This document shows, in pieces, positions 34,001-46,000 of a stretch of 64,000 nt of DNA (position 1 is the first letter of the stretch; each line of letters starts with the position of its first letter). The stretch is from contig JAVYIG010001041.1 of the NCBI GenBank assembly GCA_035222895.1, positions 62,001 through 126,000 on the forward strand. The letters run 5' to 3'. A program made the position numbers and the translations under genes. The notes below the pieces were generated by a model that did no database searches, was not told the DNA's origin, and saw only the letters and a list, made by a program, of their open reading frames with translations. Source of the stretch: Strongylocentrotus droebachiensis. Taxonomy: Eukaryota > Echinodermata > Echinoidea > Camarodonta > Strongylocentrotidae.

Positions 34001-37000
34001 TCTACACTGGCGTACTGATGGGGGTGGGGGATGCTTGGGGGCAGTTAACCCAACAAATACAATTCAAACACAGTTTATTTCTAATTCGATACCAGTGATT
34101 TGCAAATGTTGCAGAAATGACATGACTTCTGGGTTTTCTTCTTCTCACTTTTGCCCATTATGCCAGAGGAGGAACTCCTTGAGGGGGGGGGGACACTGTT
34201 TTAGGTCCCCCAGAAGCCCCCTTTTACATAGAATAATTTCCCCTTTTCTTTTCCAATAACTGTCATTTCCCTCTCTTTTCATCTCTCGTGAGTACGTCTT
34301 TTCAGGTGCGAGAAATTCCCCTTTTCATCTAGGATATTTTTGCTCTTTTTTAAAAACTTTGACTCGAACCCATTTTCCTTTTTAATAAGTGTACTTTTCC
34401 TTCGTACTAAGAACCCCCTTTCCTTTCTCTCTAATGCCACTTTTCACCTCTGATAAATGCCCCTTTTATTTTGACACGTGCTTCTTTTTTCTAATAAGCA
34501 CCGTATTTCCTTCAGAAAAGTGTCCATTTTCCTTTTTTATTTGAACCTCACCCCCTTTCCGAAATGCCCCTTTTAACATCTGATCGTTCGTTCGTTCGTG
34601 TCTCCTCAGATCAAGATTTATGTACAGTTCCTAAATTAATTTGAATTAAATTGAATTAAATTAAGTTCTTCAATCGCCCGTGGCTCATTTTCTGTTCTTC
34701 GTCTAATTTTCGCGTCGGTTTCTTTTTTTTGTCTTCTTCTTTTAATTTTGTTGTTATTGAGCATCATCTCATTCTCAATAGACTGCTTTCATTTATGAAT
34801 GGTAATCTGCAATTTGTAAGCATAGATTTCTACCAGTTTCCACCATATTTCACCAAAATATATTTGTCTAATTTCAGTTAAAATACTATTCATTTGCATT
34901 TATATCTCCATATGTTATTACTTTTAATGGCCTGACATATTTAACATACACTTATTAAAAGAACAATTGTTTTCAATCTTAATTAGTTTATTGCTTTTGA
35001 TTTCTGTAATGAATATGAATGTGAAATATAAAATAAAACTAAACTGAAACTGAAAACTGAAACTAATGCATTTTGCAAATCATTTTGCAAAAGAATGTTT
35101 GCATTTGCTGAACGTTAAGCTTTTTTTTATAGAAACAACTGTGAAAGTGCAGGAATCTCCTGAAAAGCAGGGTTTGTAGAATGTGGATTCCTCTAATAAC
35201 GATACTCGTATATTGTGATGAATACAGGAAGACATAAAGAATGATGATATTTTATAACAATATATTTTTCCTACATTGGGTTGAACATCCGCCAACAGAA
35301 AATTACGCCGAATAAAGACCTAATAAAACAGGAAACAAACGCATACAAATGAATTTACAAGACAAAGGAACATGGATGCCGGGAGAAAAAAAACGAATTG
35401 GCTACGCGAAGATTAAATGTGCTTTTTTACGATTGTAAAAGACACGATTTACATTTACTCTTAAATAAATTGAGTGATAGGGCAAGTTTAAACTTATTAC
35501 GTAAAGTGTTTAGAAATCTGGGGCCTGTATAGAAAATTAATTTTCAGCGAGAATCGTTTTTAGAAGAGGTAAATAAAAGTCATCTCAATGTAGGGCCTAT
35601 AGATGTCTATTTTTTCCAAGAAGTAATTGTCCTTGGGGGTGATTGTCCTGGGGGTAATTTTCCTGTTATGAAGACAATGTGCTTACCGTGTTTAGAATAT
35701 GGCTAAGGCAACTTTCTTAAACTAGACAAATCCTAATTTAAAAGAAATAAAATTAAGAAAAATGTCTTAGAAGTTTATTAAATTGGAGCCCTGGACTGTT
35801 TTGGTTTCTAATTTTCCGAAACTAGCCTCTAAAACATTGCTTGGGGGAATGTCTGGTTCATATTACTGTTGTCTCTTTTTCCACATGTCTGCAGATTGGG
35901 CTTGCGATTTCAAAACAGATACATGTGGACTTGTAATCAATGAAGACAGCTGGGCCATTGGACAGTGGCGGAGTTATCGTGAGTATAGATTTAATATATA
36001 TTTCCTCCCGAAATATCCTCATGCAAGTCTTTAACATTATTTAAAAGAAAATTAAAGCAGCATCTTATCTCGAAATATCATTAATTCTTGTACCCATATT
36101 CATATTATACAACAATACATATAACTGTTTTCGAACCTATGATTTTGTAATGATTATTTTCATTTGTATTACCTGCCATGAACGATGTCCCTGTCATGTT
36201 TTGTCATGTATGTTTCTTTTTTAGTTTTGTTTGTATATGTTAATATCTTAACTACTGTTCGGGGAACTATGCCTCCACAAGGCCATTTGGCCTTATTTTT
36301 TAGTTCCCTATTTTCATTTTCTTATATATTGCAAATGCCTATCATTGTATAAACCTTTGTATTGTTTTTATTGAAAATGGAAATGAATAAAATGAATTGA
36401 ATTGAATTGAATAAATAAGATTGCGTTAATCGAAAAGATCGGTGTTTAAAAGGTTCTTCTTGATTTGTGTGAGGAATCGATTATCAAACATTAGGGGATA
36501 GCCGAGAACCATTTCAAGTTGCTTCCTTATATAATAGAAAGGGACTGCTAAGCCCTTTCATCAGTTCATCGCTATATAACAAATAATATTCTTCATTTTC
36601 TCTTGTTCTTATTTTTATTATAATTATCATTATATTATCATTATTATGATAATATTTTTTGTATTATTTGTATAATAAATATTATTATCATTACTATTAT
36701 AACTTGTAGTATTATCATTTTGATCATCATCTTTGGACAAAATCCGATTTTTTTTTTCGAATTATGCAATGATGAAAAATACCTAAGTTGATGAAGTAAT
36801 TGTAAAACGAAAACAATATTGTTCTATCTAAATCGTTAATCTGCTGCTGGGTTGGTCATACTCACGTATTCAATATTTTTTTCATTGGTTTGTTATTCAT
36901 TTTATTAGGCTTTATTGAAGCAATAGAAGATACGGCAAGGTTCATCATTCCTCATGACTACACATCCGGAGAAGGCACACTTTCCTTTGCACATTGGCAG

Positions 37001-40000
37001 ATATACTATGGTTCCCTAACTGTGACGGTGTGCAAGAGCCAGAACCCCTATGTATATGGGCGCACATATTCAGTGGTTGTGTATAAATACATAATATATT
37101 CATGCAACGGAGTCAATGATGTTGAGGTATTGTATGGATTAAGCTAGTTAAAGCTAAGCTTGTTGCACATGTAATAGAAACCCTTTTGGAAGAGAAAAAA
37201 TAGGTGAATTATATATATCGGAAAGCTTATAAGCCACGTAATACAATAATCTCAATTTTATGCTATTTTATTGTCTGTCAGGGGAGTGACAGCTCTCTGA
37301 AAACTCGAAATCTCAAGCTTCGAAAATCAGAAGTTGTCGACTGAAAACTGAACTACGAGCTATCGACTTAATGACATCATGTTATATATATATAGATTAC
37401 TCATTGTTATTCGTAATGACTTTACGTTAATCATGCACGGCTCATTGTCCCGGCTATTTAGGCGAGCCGATCGGGTCAAACTGCGGCAAACTTGACCTCT
37501 GCTGACCCGTAATTTGGAGGGATGGGGAAAACCAAGTTTTAATTTGCCTTTGTGCAATGCTGGAGGGGGAACTATTTGTTATTCAATTATGTTTGTATTA
37601 TTCGTTTAATTAAACTTACCATTGATATTAAGTTGTATTTAAAGATATCTTGGAATGCATCATCAATAATAGTTCGAACATGTCTAACCACTGTCATTAG
37701 GAGGATCAATCATCATTTCTGGAAAAGATGTCAAGATATTTTTTCTTAAGAGTAATCAATATTTATTGTCTAGTTTATTGGTTAAATAACTAAGAATTCA
37801 GCAATACTAAATTTCTCATCCTTATGAGATTAGAAATAATGAATAAACAATTATTCCCGATTAAGTAAGGTACATTGCGTTAGTGCCATTGATATGAAGA
37901 GCTCCATCACGAACTGTGTTGAATCTGTTATGGATGGATTGTACTATAAATCTGTAATACTTATATAGCCACTTTCATATTTACTTATGAGATTATGATA
38001 TAATACATTTTGCTAGAGATAAAACATCACCTTCTTTTAACTAAGCAAACAAATACAAAAAATAAGAAAAATTATACTCTTTATCCTTAAGTTTTGGCTT
38101 TCACTGGCCATAATATTGTTGATGCATTTCATCCGATTTAATTAGATAACATTCGCGGCTAACAAGAACCACGACGACACTTTGATAAGAGTTCTCGACA
38201 TTCAACTTCAAGAAACTTCGATCCCATCAACAGGTAAAGTATTTTTTGTCTATTTTCCCGAAAGATTGTGTATTTGTAGCTTTCGAACGAAGTACTTCCT
38301 TTTTGCTGTTTCTAACTGTGTTGGCCAGTTTCCCCATCCATTAATTCAGCTGTGGTGTTTTTTTCATTTCCTAATTCCTTCGCCATGCAAATGTACTTCT
38401 TATATGGTTAGATGACGTGGTATCATCATCTGTGATTCATGTAGCTCATATGTCTATTTAAAGATAATATGTCCCTTTTGCAGCCAATATCAAATTTTGT
38501 AGAACTTTGCAGGAATGATGAATATGACATGTATGTCCTATCTGTGACATTTAAACGTTAGCAGTGTCCTCATATTCAAATTATGCAAGGAAACCCGTTT
38601 ATTTGCTAGACTTCACTGTCAGACACTATTGAGTGACTGACTGGCTTTTTTCTTCTTTGGTAATAACATACATGAAAAGAGTTGTAAAGGGTACATCATT
38701 TGTCTACATCAATAACCCACTTCTTGTGATGGCCAAGATTAAACCTTTGCGCAGCATAAAACATATGACCATTCGATACAATTGTCTGAAAATCAAGACT
38801 ATTACTTTTGGGCTCTATAGCCCTAAAGTCGATTTGACAACTAATAGTCGTTATTTTCCCACTTAAAGACATTTTCAAGCCCCCCTTTTTTGAGGGAAGT
38901 TATAAATTAGTTTTATCTTTCAAATGCCATTGGAATTTAACCTTTTCATTTGTTTGGCCTGCAAATGGGACATAGTACCTTTAACATTTTTTATTAAATT
39001 TGGACGTAACAACCAGAAATTATCTTATTAATCCCTCTGAATTGCATTTGCGAAGACTTATGTTGTATGTATATTGTTTAGACTAATGATACCATTTTCA
39101 TTGAGGAATCAAATTTGAGCCAAGAATACCAATTATACGATAAAATAAGGAGTGTAAATGTTTCAACATTCCTCAAACTTCTGAAATTTTGATTTAGTAC
39201 GTGGGAAGAATTTATATTACACTGTTGGTCATAATGGTGGAATAACTATTTTTACCCAATTTATTGAATGATTTTGACAATGATTTATTCCTAATAGATC
39301 TAGATAATAGTATACATTCTCAGATTTTATTGAATGACAATTGGGGAGTGTTTGTTTTGCGTGACTGCTAAAACATGTGTGTGCTACTATGCTAATCAAC
39401 TAGGGGACCTACGTCCTTAAGTCATAACTGACAGTAATGGGGATTAATACCTCATAAAAGGGCACTTATATAGCACATCGACACGGTTTTGATCCTGGGG
39501 GCTCACAGTAACGAGGCCATTGCCAAGCCAATGAATCATGACTGTACGCAGCGGGCGCTAGGGTACGTCGACGCCCCCACAAAAAAAATGCAATAAATTG
39601 TCAAAAATTCATTGCATTTTTCCCCAGTCCCCAAAAGGAAAGATTCCTGTGTAGGGCCATGCATTATGGTTCAAGGCATGCCCACATAGAAGATTTTTGT
39701 ATGTTGGGGGTCGGGGGAAAATGCAATGAATTATTGAAAGATTATTGCATTTTCTTAGTTTTTTTGTTTTGGTGGTGGCGTCGACGTACCCTAGCGCCCG
39801 CTGCGTACAGTCACGATTCATTGGCTAGGCAATGGCCTCGTTACTGTGAGCCCCCAGGATCAAAACCGTGTCGATGTGCTTTATTAGTGCCCTTTTATGA
39901 GGTATTAATCCCCATTTCTGTCAGTTATGACTTAAGGACGTAGGTCCCCTAGTTGATTAGCATTGTAGCACACACATGCTTTAGCAGTCACGCAAAACAA

Positions 40001-43000
40001 ACACTCCCCTATTGTCATTCAATAAAATCTGAGAATGTACACTATTATATAGATCTATTAGGAATAAATCATTGTCAAAATCATTCAATAAATTGGGGTA
40101 AAAATAATTATTCCACCATTATGACCAACAGTGTACAAAGAATATTTTCCTGGCGTACAATCCATAAATAACACCAAACTGACATGACTGACATAGACCC
40201 CTTTCGGTAAATATATAATTCAGCAATTGCTATCCCCTTTTTAATTGTTATTATTTGTACCAGCACATAAACATATATATATATATATATATATATTTGG
40301 GGAATGTAAAACACAGCTTGACTCCTCAGGGAATATATTAAAATTCACCATTTACTACAGTGTAACTTGATGTAATATAAAGGGAAATATATACGGGTGT
40401 GTGCCACAAGAGACAAAAACATTTCTTTAACAAAATAAATGGGAATTAGTGAAGGTATGACATTATCAACTGGCACATTTGCATACACCAAATGTGAAAA
40501 ATATCACTGTTTCATGAAATTAACGAAACTCTGAAATTCGATAACTTTTTTTCTGTTTCCGTACGATTTTAAAGAAATCCCAGTTTTTCTGTAGGTTAAT
40601 TTCCTCTATATATTCAATTAAACTTGCTAATGGGTCGGACTTGCCCTTTGACGTATCAGGCAACTAGAACGCGTGCATAGAAGGAGTAAAAATACTCATG
40701 TGACATTTTATGAATTTAATTCTCCTACAGACATCATATTACTGTTTCTTCGAAATTCAAATCTCTATACAACAACAATTTTCACCGGTAATTAAAAAAG
40801 AAAAGAAAAAAAATTTACACTGGATTTGTGCACCGCAAACATTGGATTAATAGAATTTAAGTATTATACCCCCTTCGCATACACGGATTTTTCTTACGAG
40901 TCCTTATGGATCGCACAAATACACCGATCCTAACGATTTGGCCGCTTTTACGATCGATTTAAGAGTTGTTACGAGTTATTGAGAGCTATTGACGGTTACT
41001 TACAGATTAATACGAGTTACTATGATGTGTTTCCGACAAAAGTCCACGATTTGTCACGAGTTGTCACGGTTAACTACGAGCAACTAACGTGTTAGTTACG
41101 ACCTGTTTGCGTGTTGCTACGAATAGTTACGAGTTCCTACGATTTTTAGCCCCCAAAAAACAACTGAAATTAAAGTTTTCGAATTGCAGCTTTTACACCT
41201 GTCCCCAAATCCTAATCAGTTCGTAAAAAGACGTATATAAAGTATACGAATCTGTTTATAAAGTACTCGTTACTACACGTACAGTGCTCTTAATAACCCG
41301 TAGCAATCCGTAAAACCATTGTAACATGACCCGAATAAACTCGTATTAGGTATAGCACACCAAAAATAAGTACAACAAACACATGATATTTGATGATTGC
41401 AAAAGATTAAGCTTTATGAAAGCTTCAACAACAAAAAAACAGAATTGAAATCGGTCAAAGCGTTGTGATTTTATACCATTTTTTTGATATCGCAAAATTA
41501 CCGAGAAAACCTGCCAAAAATGGTCAAATTGGCAAAAATGAGAAAATTCGACAAAGTTGACAACTTAATTCATCACTTTCTTGGACACAAATAATAAATA
41601 AAATTATCAGACACTAAAATATCATCTTTGTGGTAAAAAATACAAAAAAGAAAATTCATATATCTATTACCATTTTGAAAACAGAAGCAAACAAAATAAG
41701 TCATTTTTGCCATTTTGGGGAATCTGCAGATATGAACAAATTGTGAAAATAACTAAGTCCGTCTAATTAATATGCGCATATGTAATCAAATCAAAACCGA
41801 ACATGATACATCAATGAAACCTATGTATATCAGACAGGTATGGAAATTTAAAAAAAAATTGAAAAAAAAAATTATGAATATTCATGAATATGCAAATTAA
41901 GTTATTTCAGCTAATTATATATATATAGGAAAGTCAAACTGTTCATTTTGTTGGCATTTTTTTACATCATATATTTATAGATCATATTTACACCAAATAT
42001 TAACATTAAATTCCAAATATTTTTGCAATGCCAATAAAATATGGCGATGGAAATTACTTGGATCACCGTTACAGCTATTTCCTCATATGTTTCACAAATT
42101 ATTCAGAAAAACCGAACAAATTATAAGAATTTGCAGACTTTCAGGTACATCACAGTATAGTTTCTTTTTAAAAAATGTCAGATTTGAGGATCAATGACGA
42201 TTTTCCGAGAAACCATTTAATTCAACAGGCCATAACATTCCACAGGGACTGAATTTCAGAGAAAAAGAAAGTTTGGTGATCCCAGTACAGTTGTGGCTAC
42301 CTTGAGTGTAAATAAAAAATTGGTTCAATGAGTGAAACACATGAGGATATTGCATTTTTGTAGGGGAGTTTTATACATTGAAGTGCATTTTCACCACGCA
42401 GAATAACAGTCAATGGGCGATCAGCGGGCCATGTCACACATGGCTGAAAAGAAAATATTATAATTAATAATTTAACATATTTCCCACATGCCTATAACAA
42501 TGAGACTACACAGAATTGTAGTTAAAGGTATGGTTGAAAGATATGTGAAATAAAATTGTAAAAATATTGTTTAGTTTTTTAAAAATACATTTACGAAAAT
42601 TAATATTTCTACCAACTGACTGCTGTTGTGTGTGTGTGTGTGTGTATGTGTATGGGGCAGACTATGTGCACAGGCAGTGTGATCACCCTACTCGTATACA
42701 ACACTTTAGCACTCGTAATAATCCGTAAATAATCCGTAAACAAATCGTAAACTTACTGTAACCATGGACCTATTACGGATGAACATTAAACGCGATTCTT
42801 TCTTTGATCCAATGATAGTCACCGCCTTCTGATCATGTGCATCTTAATGAGAACATTCAGCTGTTTTAACAATAACGACTGCGTAAGCATTTTCGGGCAT
42901 TGACAAAGGAGCAGTTTCCCTCTCTTGGGTTTTGTTTGGACGGTGTGCTCTGTAATGCCTCAGTCACACCTTTGCGTATGTTGCTGCGTATTGCTGCGCT

Positions 43001-46000
43001 GTACGGGGTATATCAATACGCAGCCGTTCCCAGCAATACGCGGCAAATTTGAATGTAGCAGTCACACTATTGCGTATCTAGCTCGTATGCCGCTCGTACA
43101 AAGACTGCCTACGGTTGCCTATGACCACGCCATAGCTCGCTGTTGCTCATAGCAGTACGATTCAATACGCAGTTTGCTCGCCACGTTGCGTATGTAGCTG
43201 GTTCCTTGCTTGTTTGCTGCTCGCTAGCTGCTCGCACCAGTTGGTCTCGTTGCGTCTCACTGCGTGTTCGCTCGCTTTAGCTCGTCTGGTGTTCGTACTG
43301 ATGCGTGCCAGCTCGCTCTACAGCGTACCAGCTCGCTTGGGCTGCGACGGCGTATAAATAAAAGTCATTTATTGACGAGTCTAAATCAATCTAATGAAAA
43401 AAATGGCCCTGCAGCAGAGCTCTGCTGGAAGGAGCAGAGGCGAATGATGTTTATTTATTAACGTTATGCAGCGCAGCGACGGTGGTCGGTGCTAGGCAAC
43501 TAATCGCAGTGATAGCGAGCTAAAGCGAACCGCGTACGAGCTAGACTCGCAGCGTAGCGAGCGGCAAGTGCAACGGTTCTTGCTGCTGCGAGTGGTAGGC
43601 GAGCAATAGCGCAACAATACGCGCAATCATGCGAACGACAACGAGCTCTGGCGAGGTAAATCGTGCAGGGAACGCAGCTATAGGCAGTGACACGCGCTCC
43701 AAAAAAAAGAGGTGCGTATGGTTGCGTATACTTGCGCTAAGCCACTCGCTGTTGCTCGCATTCACTGGTTGCCACTCGTATCCGCTCGTAGCTGATTTGA
43801 CCTTGCGTTTGCTTGCGATAGTTTAGAAAATTTTAAAACTAGCGAGCGGCAAACGCAGGTCTTTGCGCTAGTCTGCGTATTGAGTTCGCAGTGAGCACGT
43901 TTCATTGCGCTGTATTGGGTATGACTGCCTATGTCTGCGTTCGGGCAATACGCAGCAATACGCAAGCCCAATACGCAAAGGTGTGACTGAGGCATAAGAG
44001 TATGTCTTCAATTAAAAAATCCCCAATGGGGAGCAGCAAAGTTGAAAAGCAGACGATTTTGATGATATGAAATTTATTATTACTGATTTGCACACTTTTG
44101 CACGCACTAATGACCTTATATAACAATTAGAAGGCCATGATCTTTATAAGCCCTGTGCATTGTAATTCTGTAATATTATGAGGAAATTGGGGAAAACGGG
44201 ATTTTACATTCAAACAAAACCTATCTGGTAATATCAACAACAACAATTTTCAATTATTAACCAGAACTGCACATCGATTTCACATGATTTAAGCGATTTA
44301 TTATCTTCTGCGCATGTAGATTAACATGTTTAAAATCACTATCTTGATTCTGTCCCGGCTTTTTGGCGGTGACCATCATGAGATCAAAGTGAAGAAACAT
44401 GTACGGATATATTATATTATACGGATATGTTATTGGAAGACATTGACGGAGACAATCACAATGAATTCGTTAAGAAAACAATGAATGTCCATTTGTTATA
44501 GGTCCATGCTGTAACAAATCATTTAACAAAATTGTTACAAGTCATTTACGGATTATTGCGATCAGTTTACGTAAGGTTGCGTGTTGTTGCGGTTTAGGTT
44601 ACCTACATATTGTTACGAGGTATTAACGAGCTATTTACGGAAGAATCAATCCGTTAACGATCGTAAGAAGATTGTTGAAATGTCAACAAAATTGCCTCTC
44701 CTTTCACGGATCCTTAAGAGTGTCTACGAGTTGTTGCGAGTTGTGACAAGTTTTTTACGGATGTTGCGATTAACTGCGAGTTGGAGATCCGTAAGGACTC
44801 GTAAGAAAAATCCGTGTATGTGAACGGGGTATTATGTATAGGCTTTATGATCTAATGTAAAGTATAAATCTAACAAATTGTAAAGTACATATAACCACAA
44901 CTCACTAGTTGATGTTATACGAAAGATTTTTGTTACCAAACGGAAGACATTTTTGTCCAGTGCGTATCGGAAGAACTTAACTGTGGTAGCTTATGATTAA
45001 AAGCCCCTAATCAATGTGAACTTGAAATCTATTTCAGGGTAAAGAGTAAGTCGTCTGTTAAATGATATCCTATTCATTTTTTGTTTTCTGCCAAAGATGA
45101 CCGAGCACCAGATTTTTGTTAAGTGCAGTCAACATTGCCTTGTACCAAGTTTGGGCTGATTCACCGAAAGTGGGTCCGGGCATATGCATGTTTTATTTTG
45201 GTCTTGTATCTTTTCAAAGGTTAACTTCTGCTTCAAGCTTCAATGATTCATTGTTTGATACTTTTTTTAAAAGCTGCTGCGCAGTCATCCGTGGCAGCAG
45301 AGTAATCTATCATTAAACAGAATAATAGTTACCCTTTGAAATGATATGTAATATTAAGTCAAGTAGGTTTTAATCATTATGTGAAAATCTACAAAGTTGG
45401 GTATTTCTTTTTATACGCACTGTCAAACTGAAATTGTATGACACATTATATTTGTATACAGTTTAAACTCAAATTATGCCCAGGGCTACATAGCTACCGA
45501 AATTTAAGCTAGTCTGAATCTCCTTTTCAAGATTAAGATGTATGATTTAATATATTTAGTACCAGTGTCATCTCTACATTAATGTCATTGTGCTTCTTAT
45601 TTTTGTTTCTGTTTGGTTCTTAATACATGGTTATGCGCAGTTTAGTACATGTATATTTGAACAGAAATGGCTTAATATAAATTTACAACATTGCAATTGT
45701 TATCATTGTTTTTGTGTTGATTTGTAACCTTATTAGGGAATACGGAGACGCCATCAACGCAAACTCATACCAGTACCAATCCAACTGACCCAGCAACCTC
45801 GCCAGGAAACCCAATAACAACCCAGCCAACGACTTCAAAAGAATCCACACACAATTTACTAACTATTTTAGGAACTGATGCGGAAGCGTCAACAGTAATT
45901 TCAGTAGGAACTACACCAAATCCCGCCGAGAATGTACAAGGTATAATGATTTATTGCGTACCAAATACATCATCGATTTTGTCTGATTCCATTCGAGCAA

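Larger units (their letters stand above)
31018..35894. other. Gene 1 intron 1
   Basis: The intron is filled with repeats: a SINE fragment (31632-31835), a 'cagtggcggatctaggggg' element start (about 32515), G runs, LINE relics (33660-35064) and a ccccttttc-rich degenerate stretch (34195-34600). No additional exon is seen. Confidence 0.55.
40867..44831. mobile_element. Outer element: TACCCC-ended DNA transposon, TTA duplication
   Basis: The left end is tacccccttcgcatacacgg then atttttcttacgagtcctta; the right end is its inverted copy (ccgtgtatgtgaacggggta). TTA flanks both sides (40864-40866 and 44832-44834). Subterminal DNA repeats 'ttacgagtt' and 'gttacgag' in both directions. A 3 bp TTA duplication fits PIF/Harbinger. 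No transposase frame was found. Confidence 0.8.
38234..45736. other. Gene 1 intron 4, rich in mobile elements
   Basis: This 7.5 kb intron holds a 914 bp foldback (39220-40133), an (AT)n run (about 40273-40298) and a nested stack of three DNA elements (40867-44831). No exon is seen. Confidence 0.6.

Noticed and set aside
34019..34600. Coding continuation of the reverse transcriptase fragment
   Set aside because: The frame is lost and the sequence becomes a ccccttttc-rich degenerate repeat.
43200..43900. CRISPR-like short repeats (gctcgctgc, gcgtatt)
   Set aside because: They are irregular subterminal repeats of a eukaryotic DNA transposon, with no regular spacers.
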